Part shown: one piece after another, positions 25,255 through 33,217 of the stretch
Position numbering within the stretch: position 1 is the first letter of the stretch
Layout of the letters: the number at the start of each line of letters is the position of its first letter
Origin: Streptomyces radicis
GTDB taxonomy: Bacteria; Actinomycetota; Actinomycetes; Streptomycetales; Streptomycetaceae
Assembly: GCF_003626575.1 (NCBI RefSeq)
Contig: NZ_RBDY01000017.1
Location: 1 to 64,000 of the forward strand
DNA: 64,000 nt
Reading direction: 5' to 3'
The notes under the pieces: model-generated
Told to the model about the DNA's origin: nothing
Database searches by the model: none
The model's input: the letters and a program-made list of their open reading frames with translations, nothing else
Position numbers and translations under genes: made by a program

Positions 25255-26064
25255 TCAGAACCCGAAGTTCTGCGTCCACCAGGGGCCGCCGTCGGCGAAG
25301 TGCGCGCCGACGCCCAGGGTGGTGTAGTCGCAGTTGAGGATGTTGGCGCGGTGGCCCTCGCTCGCCATCCAGGCGTCCATCACCGCGCGGGCGTCCGGCT
25401 GGCCGCGGGCTATGTTCTCGCCGCCGAGGTGGGAGACGCCCGCCGCCGCGGCCCGGTCCCACGGGGTGCGCCCGTCGGGGTCGGTGTGGTCGAAGTAGCC
25501 GCGTTCGGCCATGTCCCTGCTGTGCGCGATGGCCAGGTTGGTGAGCGCGGCGTCCAGGGTGAGGGGGCGGCATCCGGCGTTCGCGCGCTCCTCGTTGACC
25601 AGCGCGAGCACGGCCTCGGCCGCCTGCTGCCCGGCGTCGCCGCCGGGCTCGGGGTCCTCCGCCGGGGCGGTGGTCTCCGGGGGCGGCGGTGGCTCCTCGG
25701 TGGAGGGCTCGGGCGAGGGTGGCGGCGTGGAAGGGCGCTCCTGGGGCGCCTCGCTGCTCGGCTCATCGGTCGGCTCGTCCGGCGTCGCCTCGGCCGTGGT
25801 CTCCTCGGTCGGCTCGGTGGTCTCCTCGTCGGGCGACCGGGTCCCTTGACCCGAGTCGGGCTCGAGGTCGGGGGCGGTCGTGCCGGGGAGGGTGGGACGG
25901 CCGCTCGGTGAGGGCGAGTCCTGCGAGCGGAACGCTCCGGTGATCCCGTCACCCGCCCCCGGCAGCAGGCCGGTTCCCATGGCGACGGCTCCCACGGTCA
26001 GGGCCGCGGAGGCGCCGATCAGCCCGGTACGCGCACGCCTCCGGCGTCGACGATGGCGTCCCAT
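25255..26064 (-). CDS. Exported CAP (SCP/PR1) domain protein
   Basis: This 269-aa protein has an Arg-rich N-terminus (MGRHRRRRRRARTG), one hydrophobic segment (GASAALTVGAVAMGTGLL) serving as signal or anchor, and about 100 residues of Pro/Glu/Thr-rich linker. A C-terminal CAP domain follows at about 150-269, with VLALVNEERANAGC, HSRDMAERGYFDHTDPDG, GENIARG and HRANILNCDYTTLGVG. CAP proteins are secreted and have roles in envelope or sporulation; the activity is unknown. The linker is composition-driven and probably fast evolving. ATG 26064 is chosen; the frame is open 11 codons further. A palindrome lies just upstream. Confidence 0.88.
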   Translation of the reverse strand: MGRHRRRRRRARTGLIGASAALTVGAVAMGTGLLPGAGDGITGAFRSQDSPSPSGRPTLPGTTAPDLEPDSGQGTRSPDEETTEPTEETTAEATPDEPTDEPSSEAPQERPSTPPPSPEPSTEEPPPPPETTAPAEDPEPGGDAGQQAAEAVLALVNEERANAGCRPLTLDAALTNLAIAHSRDMAERGYFDHTDPDGRTPWDRAAAAGVSHLGGENIARGQPDARAVMDAWMASEGHRANILNCDYTTLGVGAHFADGGPWWTQNFGF

Positions 26065-26098
26065 CGGCAGCACCGTCCTCGTCAGCTCGAAGATCACA

Positions 26099-26118
26099 AA
26101 TCACCCGAACGGGTGATT
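26099..26118. promoter_or_regulatory. 20-bp perfect palindrome upstream of CAP gene
   Basis: AATCACCCGAACGGGTGATT has complementary 9-base arms around AA. It lies 34 bases before the CAP-protein ATG and about 80 bases before acyP in the other direction. It is likely a dimer-binding operator, since it is too close to the start to act as a terminator. It resembles a widened BldD half-site pair (TCACCC/GGGTGA), but the spacing differs from the consensus. Confidence 0.5.
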
Positions 26119-26195
26119 CTTCAACGCGTGACTGTACGGCATCACGGCGTCCGCGCCAGTGCTCAGGACGTGAATGAGGGGATAGCGTGCGTCAC

Positions 26196-26507
26196 ATGTG
26201 TGCCTCGCGCCCCTCCGCCCCCGACCCGTCGGAGACCGTCCGCCTGACCGCGTGGGTGCGCGGCCGGGTGCAGGGCGTCGGCTTCCGCTGGCACACGAGA
26301 GCCCGGGCGTTGGCCATCGGTGAGCTGTGCGGATTCGCCTCGAACCTCGCCGACGGGCGGGTCCAGGTGGTCGCCGAGGGCGGCAGGGAGCGGTGCGAGC
26401 GGCTGCTGTCCTGGCTGCGGGACGGCGACACGCCCGGCGCGGTCTCCGGCGTCACCGAGATATGGGACACACCGCGCGGCGGCTACGAGGACTTCGCCAT
26501 CCGTTGA
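26196..26507 (+). CDS. acyP: Acylphosphatase
   Basis: This 103-aa enzyme hydrolyses acyl phosphates. The catalytic Arg is in GRVQGVGFRWHTRARA and the Asn in GFASNLADGRVQVVAEG. A roughly 15-residue N-terminal extension precedes the domain. TAGCGT at 26183-26188 is seven bases before ATG 26196, another leaderless arrangement. It is a conserved upstream neighbour of smc. Confidence 0.93.
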   Translation: MCASRPSAPDPSETVRLTAWVRGRVQGVGFRWHTRARALAIGELCGFASNLADGRVQVVAEGGRERCERLLSWLRDGDTPGAVSGVTEIWDTPRGGYEDFAIR

Positions 26508-26829
26508 CGGGCCCGCGATCCGGTCGCGGAAAGTCCCGGATTCTTCTTGCCATCCCCGCTCTCACGTGCCAGGCTCCCCACACAGCCACTGTCGCGGGGC
26601 CTTTGCGCGCCCCGCTGAAGCCCCGCCAAAGCCGATCTTCGGCAGGCGTGGCGCTCGGGCGATACGCGGTGTGATCGTGTTGACCGTCCCACTTTTTGGT
26701 GAGACGCTGAAAGTCCCGCGCATCTCAGCTATGTGGCCCGCAAACACAGCAGAGCAGACGTCGCGGGATCAATCCCTCACGACCCACCAACGGCTTCGGT
26801 CGGTCACTCAGTGTGGAGGACCATCCATC
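26508..26829. other. 322-bp intergenic region upstream of the 68-aa ORF
   Basis: No gene is seen here. It contains a TTGACC at 26680-26685 without a convincing -10, and a ten-base direct repeat GAAAGTCCCG at 26529-26538 and 26709-26718. GGAGGA at 26815-26820 is the ribosome-binding site of the next ORF. A long leader RNA is possible. Confidence 0.4.
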
Positions 26830-27036
26830 ATGGCAAAGGCGCTTCTCGGTCACATCGGCGGCTCCGACCCCCGAGTCCTCGCCGAGATGCGACGGCTTCA
26901 GCAGCGCGTTCAGGACCTGGAGACCCAGCTGCTCCGGGTCCAGGCGGAGAACGACGCGTTGGCCGCCGCCACTCGGCACGGCGACTCGGTGCTCGACGGC
27001 ATCGACGTGCCCAAGGCGGAGCCCGCCCTGACCTGA
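26830..27036 (+). CDS. Small conserved coiled-coil protein upstream of smc
   Basis: This 68-aa protein starts MAKALLGHIGGSDPRVLAEM. Residues 15-45 make a leucine-zipper-like helix (RRLQQRVQDLETQLLRVQAE) and the C-terminus is acidic (SVLDGIDVPKAE). It has a good ribosome-binding site, GGAGGA nine bases before the ATG. I recall a similar small gene near smc in other streptomycetes. The function is unknown; dimerisation is inferred from the heptads. Confidence 0.75.
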   Translation: MAKALLGHIGGSDPRVLAEMRRLQQRVQDLETQLLRVQAENDALAAATRHGDSVLDGIDVPKAEPALT

Positions 27037-27231
27037 CCTCAATGGCGAGGGTCCAGGCCACGTAGGCACCGCTTGCGTATTTCATGCGAGGGACGCTTCG
27101 GCGTCCCTTCGTCATGTCTGGGCTCCCTGGCACCGGGCGGTGCCGTCCGTGTGGCTCACTGACTGATGTGCCCTGCATTCCAGGCGTCGAAACGGCGAAT
27201 CGCGGAAGTGCGGCGGGTAAAGTCGCACGGC

Positions 27232-30200
27232 GTGCACCTCAAGAGCCTGACCCTGCGCGGGTTCAAGTCCTTCGCCTCGGCCACGACGCTGCGCTTCGAG
27301 CCGGGCATCACGTGCGTGGTCGGGCCCAATGGCTCGGGCAAGTCCAATGTGGTGGACGCGCTCTCCTGGGTCATGGGGGAACAGGGTGCCAAGTCGCTGC
27401 GCGGCGGCAAGATGGAGGATGTCATCTTCGCGGGCACCACGGGCCGCCCGCCCCTCGGCCGCGCCGAGGTCTCCCTGACGATCGACAACGCCGACGGCGC
27501 CCTGCCCATCGAGTACGCCGAGGTCACGATCACGCGGACGATGTTCCGCAACGGCGGCAGCGAGTACCAGATCAACGGCGACACCTGCCGCCTGCTCGAC
27601 GTCCAGGAGCTGCTGTCCGACTCGGGCATCGGCCGCGAGATGCACGTCATCGTGGGCCAGGGGCAGCTCGACTCCGTGCTGCACGCCGACCCCACGGGGC
27701 GCCGGGCGTTCATCGAGGAGGCGGCCGGCGTTCTCAAGCATCGCAAGCGCAAGGAGAAGGCGCTGCGGAAGCTGGACGCGATGCAGGTCAACCTCGCCCG
27801 CGTCCAGGACCTCACCGACGAGCTGCGCCGCCAGCTCAAGCCGTTGGGCCGTCAGGCCGCCGTCGCCCGCCGCGCCGCGGTGATCCAGGCCGACCTGAGG
27901 GACGCCAGGCTGCGGCTGCTTGCCGACGACCTGGTCACGCAGCGTGCCGCCCTGCGCGCCGAAGTCGCCGACGAGGCGGCCCTGAAGGAGCGCAAAGAAG
28001 CGGCGGAGGCGCGTTTGAGGGACGCCCTGCGCCGGGAGGCGGAGCTCGAGCAGGAGGTGCGGATGCTCACTCCGCGCGTTCAGCGCACCCAGGCGACCTG
28101 GTACGAGCTCTCACAACTGGCCGAACGCGTCCGCGGCACCGTCAGCCTCGCCGACGCGCGCGTCACCAGCGCCCGCGCGCAGGCGCCCGAGGAGCGGCGC
28201 GGGCGCGACCCCGAGGACATGGAGCGCGAGGCCGCGCGGATCAGGGAGCAGGAGGCCGAGCTGACGGCGGCTCTCGAGGCCGCGAGCCGCGCCCTCGACG
28301 ACACCGTCGAGCACCGCGCCGAGCTGGAGCGGCGGCTGGCCGAGGAGGAGCGCCGCCTCAAGGACGTCGCGCGCGCCCTGGCCGACCGGCGCGAGGGCCT
28401 GGCCAGGCTGCACGGCCAGGCCAACGCGGCCCGCAGCAGGGCCGCTTCCGCCCAGAGCCAGATCGACCGGCTGGCCGACACCCGCGACGAGGCCCGCGAG
28501 CGCGCCGCAACGGCCCAGGCGGAGTACGAGGAGCTGCGCGCCGAGGTCGAGGGACTCGACGCGGGCGACAGCGAGTTGGGCGAGGAGCACGAGGCGGCCA
28601 AGGCGGCGCTCGCCGCCGCCGGGTCGGCGCACTCCGCCGCCCGCGAGGCCGCCACGGCCGCCGAGCGGGAGCGGGCCGCCGTCTCGGCGCGGCACGACGC
28701 GCTCGCCCTCGGGCTGCGGCGCAAGGACGGCACGGGCGCGCTGCTCGCGGCCGCCGACCGGCTCTCGGGCGTGCTCGGCCCCGCCGCCGAGCTGCTCACC
28801 GTCACCCCGGGGTTCGAGGTGCCGGTGGCCGCGGCGCTCGGCGCGGCGGCCGACGCCGTCGCCGTGGAGGGGCCCGCCGCTGCCGCCGAGGCGCTGCGGC
28901 TGCTGCGCAAGGACGACGCGGGCCGCGCGGCGCTGCTCCTCGGGGGCGCGCCGGACGGGCCCGCGCCGCGCCAGGAGTTCGCCCCGGACGACGGGCCGCG
29001 CCCCGCCGCCGAGCTGGTGAGCGGCCCCGAGAGCCTGCTGCCCGCCGTGCGCCGCCTGCTGCGGAGCGTCGTGGTCGTCGGCACGCTCGATGACGCCCAG
29101 GAGCTGCTCGCCACCCGCCCCGAGCTGACCGCCGTGACCGCCGAGGGCGACCTGCTCTCCGCCCACCTCGCGCAGGGCGGCTCGGCCGGCGCGCCCAGCC
29201 TGCTCGAGGTGCGGGCGTCGGTGGACGAGGCCGCGGCCGAGCTGACCGAGCTGACCGAGCGGTGCGGCGCGCTGGCCGCCGCCCAGCGGGCCGCCGCCGA
29301 GGAGCGCGCGGCGCGCGCCGCCGAGGTGGAGGAGCTCGCCCGCAAGCGCACCGCGGCCGAGCGCGCCAAGTCCCGCGTGGCGCAGGACCTCGGGCGCCTG
29401 GCGGGCCAGGCCCGCGCCGCCGCCGGAGAGGCCGAGCGCGCCGAGACCGCCGTGGCGCGCGCCGCCGACGAGCTGGAGCAGGCCCAGGCCAAGGCCGAGG
29501 AGTTGGCCGAGCGGCTCGCGGTCGCCGAGGAGGCGGCCGACGGCGAGGAGGAGCCCGACACCGCCGTCCGCGACCGGCTCGCCGCCGACGGGGCCAACGC
29601 CCGGCAGACCGAGATGGAGGCCAGGCTCCAGGTCCGCACCCACGAGGAGCGGGTCAGGGGCCTGTCGGGGCGGGCGGACGGCCTCGACCGGGCGGCGCGC
29701 GCGGAGCGCGAGACGCAGGCGCGCGCCGAACGCAGGCGCGCCAGGATGCGCCACGAGGCGGAGGTCGCCTCCGCCGTGGCCTCGGGCGCCCGGCAGCTGC
29801 TCGCCCATGTGGAGGAGTCGCTGGCCCGCGCCGTGGCCGAGCGGGAGGCGGCCGAACGCGCCAAGGCCGAGCGCGAACAGGCCCTGACCGCCGAGCGGAA
29901 CGCCGGGCGCGCGCTCAAGGAGGAGCTGGACAAGCTCACCGACTCGGTCCACAGGGGCGAGGTGCTCGGCGCCGAGAAGCGGCTGCGGATCGAGCAGTTG
30001 GAGGGCCGCGCCCTGGAGGAGCTGGGCGTCGAGCCCGAGGTCCTGGTCACCGAGTACGGGCCCGACCAGCCCGTGCCGCCCTCGCCGCCCGCCGAGGGCG
30101 AGGAGCTTCCCGACGACCCCGACCACCCGCGCAACCAGCCCCGGTGCTTCGTCAGGTCCGAGCAGGAGAAGCGGCTGCGGGCGGCGGAGCGCGCGTACAA

Positions 30201-30801
30201 GCAGCTCGGCAAGGTGAACCCCCTGGCGCTCGAGGAGTTCGCGGCCCTCGAGGAGCGGCACCAGTTCCTCAGCGAGCAGTTGGAGGACCTCAAGAAGACC
30301 AGGGCCGACCTGCTCCAGGTCGTCAAGGAGGTGGACGTCCGGGTCGAGGAGGTCTTCACCGCCGCCTACCACGACACCGCGCGCGAGTTCGAGGGCGTCT
30401 TCTCCCGCCTCTTCCCCGGCGGCGAGGGGCGCCTGATGCTGACCGACCCCGACGACATGCTCACCACGGGTGTGGACGTGGAGGCCAGGCCGCCGGGCAA
30501 GAAGGTCAAGCGGCTCTCGCTCCTGTCCGGCGGCGAGCGGTCGCTGACGGCCGTGGCGCTGCTGGTGTCGATCTTCAAGGCGAGACCGAGCCCGTTCTAT
30601 GTGATGGACGAGGTCGAGGCCGCGCTCGACGACACCAACCTCCAGCGGCTGATCCGGATCATGGAGGAGCTCAAGGACAGCTCCCAGCTGATCGTGATCA
30701 CGCACCAGAAGCGGACCATGGAGGTCGCCGACGCGCTCTACGGCGTGTCCATGCAGGGCGACGGCGTCTCCAAGGTGATCAGCCAGCGCCTCTCCGCCTG
30801 A
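27232..30801 (+). CDS. smc: Chromosome segregation protein SMC
   Basis: This 1189-aa structural-maintenance-of-chromosomes ATPase compacts and segregates chromosomes with ScpAB. The N-terminal Walker A is VVGPNGSGKSNVVDALSWVM, followed by a long coiled coil, a hinge at about residues 500-660, and a return coil. The C-terminal head has the signature LSLLSGGERSLTAVALLVS and Walker B VMDEVEAALDDTN. A Pro/Glu loop (PSPPAEGEELPDDPDHPRNQ) interrupts the second head region. GTG 27232 (VHLKSLTLRGFKSFAS) lies eight bases after TAAAGT, so the message is probably leaderless; the frame is open further upstream but does not resemble the family. Confidence 0.97.
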   Translation: MHLKSLTLRGFKSFASATTLRFEPGITCVVGPNGSGKSNVVDALSWVMGEQGAKSLRGGKMEDVIFAGTTGRPPLGRAEVSLTIDNADGALPIEYAEVTITRTMFRNGGSEYQINGDTCRLLDVQELLSDSGIGREMHVIVGQGQLDSVLHADPTGRRAFIEEAAGVLKHRKRKEKALRKLDAMQVNLARVQDLTDELRRQLKPLGRQAAVARRAAVIQADLRDARLRLLADDLVTQRAALRAEVADEAALKERKEAAEARLRDALRREAELEQEVRMLTPRVQRTQATWYELSQLAERVRGTVSLADARVTSARAQAPEERRGRDPEDMEREAARIREQEAELTAALEAASRALDDTVEHRAELERRLAEEERRLKDVARALADRREGLARLHGQANAARSRAASAQSQIDRLADTRDEARERAATAQAEYEELRAEVEGLDAGDSELGEEHEAAKAALAAAGSAHSAAREAATAAERERAAVSARHDALALGLRRKDGTGALLAAADRLSGVLGPAAELLTVTPGFEVPVAAALGAAADAVAVEGPAAAAEALRLLRKDDAGRAALLLGGAPDGPAPRQEFAPDDGPRPAAELVSGPESLLPAVRRLLRSVVVVGTLDDAQELLATRPELTAVTAEGDLLSAHLAQGGSAGAPSLLEVRASVDEAAAELTELTERCGALAAAQRAAAEERAARAAEVEELARKRTAAERAKSRVAQDLGRLAGQARAAAGEAERAETAVARAADELEQAQAKAEELAERLAVAEEAADGEEEPDTAVRDRLAADGANARQTEMEARLQVRTHEERVRGLSGRADGLDRAARAERETQARAERRRARMRHEAEVASAVASGARQLLAHVEESLARAVAEREAAERAKAEREQALTAERNAGRALKEELDKLTDSVHRGEVLGAEKRLRIEQLEGRALEELGVEPEVLVTEYGPDQPVPPSPPAEGEELPDDPDHPRNQPRCFVRSEQEKRLRAAERAYKQLGKVNPLALEEFAALEERHQFLSEQLEDLKKTRADLLQVVKEVDVRVEEVFTAAYHDTAREFEGVFSRLFPGGEGRLMLTDPDDMLTTGVDVEARPPGKKVKRLSLLSGGERSLTAVALLVSIFKARPSPFYVMDEVEAALDDTNLQRLIRIMEELKDSSQLIVITHQKRTMEVADALYGVSMQGDGVSKVISQRLSA

Positions 30802-30869
30802 GGCCCCCCGCGCCTGAGGTGTCAGAGCTTTCCGAGCCCCTCCCACCCGAACGTCCGGGCGCCTGTGCG

Positions 30870-30959
30870 CTTCACACGTGCTTCGCCCTGCTGTCGATCC
30901 CGTTCGTGCCGGTCCTCGTGCCCGAGACCAGGGGCAAGTCCCTCGAGGAGACGGGATGA
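30870..30959 (+). pseudogene. C-terminal relic of a sugar-porter (GlcP-like) MFS transporter
   Basis: Between smc and ftsY an open stretch of 29 codons ending in TGA reads FALLSIPFVPVLVPETRGKS followed by LEETG. This is the end of the last membrane helix and the PETRGxSLEE motif that closes sugar-porter transporters such as XylE and GlcP. No start, no upstream helices and no ribosome-binding site remain. S. coelicolor carries a glucose permease gene (glcP1) between smc and ftsY, so this is best read as what remains after an internal deletion of that gene. Confidence 0.8.
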
Positions 30960-31064
30960 CACGGCCGGGGCCCGCGCCCCCGTCGCGCTCGGGGCCCCCT
31001 TCGCCGAGAGGGCGGCGGTACGTTAGGACCCGTTGCCCCACCACCAGGCCCACCAAGGGAACCG

Positions 31065-32255
31065 ATGGACATCCTCATCCTCGCCGTCATCATCGCCGTG
31101 GTCGCCATCGTCGCGATCGCCGCGTTCGTCGTCACCGGCCGCCGCACGCAGGCGCCGCCCTCTGGCCGGGAGACCACGCGCACCGCGCCTCCCGCCGAGC
31201 CGCGGGTCGGCGAGGAGGCGGAGACCGCGGCGCCGCCCGAGGGCGAACGCCGGGTCATCGAGGACGTCACCCTGCCCCCGGCCGCGGCGGAGCCCGAGGC
31301 GCCCGAGCTCGAGGTCCCGGAGCCCGCGGCGGGGCGGATGGTCAGGCTCCGCGCGCGGCTGGCCCGTTCCCAGACCTCGCTCGGCCGGGGCCTGCTCACC
31401 CTGCTGGCCAGGGAGCGGCTCGACGAGGAGACCTGGGAGGAGGTCGAGAGCACGCTGCTGACCGCGGACGTCGGCCCACGGCCCACGACCGAGCTGGTCG
31501 AGCGGCTGCGCGAGCGGGTCCAGGTGCTCGGCACGCGCGACGCCGACGGGCTGAGGGAGCTGCTGCGCGAGGAGCTGCTCGCGCAGATCGGCACCGACAT
31601 GGACCGCGCGCTGCGCACCGAGGGCGGCGTCTCGGCCGACGGCGAGGAGCGCCCCGCCGTCGTGATGGTCGTGGGCGTCAACGGCACGGGCAAGACCACC
31701 ACCACGGGCAAGCTGGCCCGCGTCCTGGTCGCCGAGGGGCACTCGGTGGTGCTCGGCGCCGCCGACACCTTCCGCGCCGCCGCCGCGGACCAGCTCCAGA
31801 CGTGGGGCCAACGGGTCGGCGCGCGGACCGTGCGGGGCCCCGAGGGCGGCGACCCCGCGTCGGTCGCGTTCGACGCCGTCAAGGAGGGCATCACCGCGGG
31901 CGCCGACGTGGTCCTGATCGACACCGCGGGTCGGCTGCACACCAAGACCGGGCTCATGGACGAGCTCGGCAAGGTCAAGCGCGTGGTCGAGAAGCACGGC
32001 CCGGTCAACGAGGTGCTGCTCGTCCTCGACGCCACCACCGGACAGAACGGGCTCGTGCAGGCCAGGGTGTTCGCCGAGGTCGTGGACATCACCGGCATCG
32101 CGCTCACCAAGCTGGACGGCACAGCCAAGGGCGGCATCGTCGTCGCGGTCCAGCGCGAGCTCGGCGTTCCCGTCAAGCTGGTGGGCCTGGGCGAGGGCTC
32201 CGACGACCTCGCGCCGTTCGAGCCCGAGACCTTCGTGGACGCGCTGCTCAGCTGA
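31065..32255 (+). CDS. ftsY: Signal recognition particle receptor FtsY
   Basis: This 396-aa SRP GTPase receptor docks Ffh-ribosome complexes at the membrane. An N-terminal transmembrane helix (ILILAVIIAVVAIVAIAAF) precedes an acidic/proline A-domain of about 60 residues. The NG domain follows with GVNGTGKTTTTGKLARVL, ADTFRAAAADQL, DTAGRLHTK and LTKLDGTAKGG. TACGTT near 31020 may be the -10. Its end overlaps the convergent prim-pol gene by eight bases. The SRP partner ffh is in this same window. Confidence 0.97.
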   Translation: MDILILAVIIAVVAIVAIAAFVVTGRRTQAPPSGRETTRTAPPAEPRVGEEAETAAPPEGERRVIEDVTLPPAAAEPEAPELEVPEPAAGRMVRLRARLARSQTSLGRGLLTLLARERLDEETWEEVESTLLTADVGPRPTTELVERLRERVQVLGTRDADGLRELLREELLAQIGTDMDRALRTEGGVSADGEERPAVVMVVGVNGTGKTTTTGKLARVLVAEGHSVVLGAADTFRAAAADQLQTWGQRVGARTVRGPEGGDPASVAFDAVKEGITAGADVVLIDTAGRLHTKTGLMDELGKVKRVVEKHGPVNEVLLVLDATTGQNGLVQARVFAEVVDITGIALTKLDGTAKGGIVVAVQRELGVPVKLVGLGEGSDDLAPFEPETFVDALLS

Positions 32256-32916
32256 GCCAGGCGCGATGGCACGCGTACGCCAGCGTGCCCAGGAGCAGCC
32301 GGGCGCGCGGGGGCGCCGCGGCCGTCTCCAGGCTCGGCGCGCGCAGCCAGCGCACCGCGCCCCTGCCGCCGTGGTCGCACGGGGGCGCGGTGATGTGGTG
32401 CCCGGCGCCCAGCGCGCGCAGGTCGAGCAGGGCGCCGTCCCAGCCCGTGCGGTAGAGCAGCTCGGGCAGCTCGGCGGCGGCCCCCGGCGCCACCAGGAAC
32501 CACGCCCGCCCGTGCGGCGCCAGCGCGACAGGGCCCACCGGGACGCCGAGGCGCTCCAGCCTGAGCAGCGCCCCTCGCCCGGCCGTGGCCGGGACGTCGA
32601 GGACGTCGAAGCTGCCCCCGGTGGGCAGCAGCACGGTGGCGTCGGGCGTGCGGTCCCAGCGGTGCAGCACCTGCTCCCACGCGGTGCCCCCGGGGATGGG
32701 GCGGCCCGGGGCCAGCGGATGGGCGCCGGGCGATGGGCAGCGGGCGCTGCCGCACGAGCAGGCGGTCCGCCCGTCGGCCGCGCGCCCCACCCGCGCCCCC
32801 GGCAGAACGTCCCAGCCCCACAGCCCGGTGTACTCCGCCAGGGCGATGGGGAGGAGGGCCCGCCCCGTGCGGCCGGGCCGCCGGAGCTCTCGCATTCCCG
32901 CGATTCCGAAGCCCAT
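32248..32916 (-). CDS. Bifunctional primase/polymerase-like (prim-pol) domain protein
   Basis: This 222-aa protein resembles the N-terminal AEP prim-pol domain found on actinobacterial replication and plasmid proteins: LAEYTGLWGWDVLPGARVG, a small Cys/His cluster CSCGSARCPSPGAHPLAPG, and VLLPTGGSFDVLDVPATAG. It lacks the helicase half, so any activity is doubtful. GGAG lies four bases before the ATG. Streptomycetes keep this gene next to nsdA; it is divergent from nsdA here. Confidence 0.85.
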   Translation of the reverse strand: MGFGIAGMRELRRPGRTGRALLPIALAEYTGLWGWDVLPGARVGRAADGRTACSCGSARCPSPGAHPLAPGRPIPGGTAWEQVLHRWDRTPDATVLLPTGGSFDVLDVPATAGRGALLRLERLGVPVGPVALAPHGRAWFLVAPGAAAELPELLYRTGWDGALLDLRALGAGHHITAPPCDHGGRGAVRWLRAPSLETAAAPPRARLLLGTLAYACHRAWLS

Positions 32917-33217
32917 ACCACTCCAACGGGTGCGCTCGGCCGATGGTTACGTGGCGCCCCTCGTACGCCGGGGGAGCGCGACGGGCATCGTGCGCCCCCT
33001 TTGTGCTTCGGGCCTACCGATCGTGTGCCACGCGCGTACAAGTCAAGCCGGTGGGGCGGGCATCAGTGGGCAGTCAGGGGGTGGCGAATGGTGGCGATTG
33101 AGAGCCCCCTCTCGCCACCCCGGTGATCGTAGGATTACTTTCGGTGCATTCGTAGACGTCGTGTCAGCAGCCGCTCGCCGGCCGCCGCGCGCGGATACCG
33201 TGATTGGGGGCGTCAAC
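32917..33217. other. 301-bp divergent promoter region, prim-pol gene / nsdA
   Basis: No gene is seen. A bulged stem-loop lies at 33090-33119 (GGTGGC and GAGAG pairing with CTCTC and GCCACC around CCCC). A TAGGAT hexamer at 33129-33134 may serve nsdA, about 85 bases upstream of GTG 33218. GGGGG just before that GTG supplies the ribosome-binding site. Confidence 0.4.

Noticed and set aside
26099..26118. BldD operator at the CAP-gene palindrome.
   Set aside because: The half-sites TCACCC/GGGTGA fit TNACNC/GNGTNA, but the four-base gap does not match the one-base gap of the consensus.
28080..30359. Long Ser/Arg-rich open frame antisense to smc.
   Set aside because: It is a mirror of the SMC coiled-coil coding sequence; no start signal or domain supports it.
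32585..33217. Extension of the nsdA frame by more than 200 codons upstream.
   Set aside because: It is antisense to the prim-pol-like gene and shows no NsdA similarity; homologues begin near GTG 33218.
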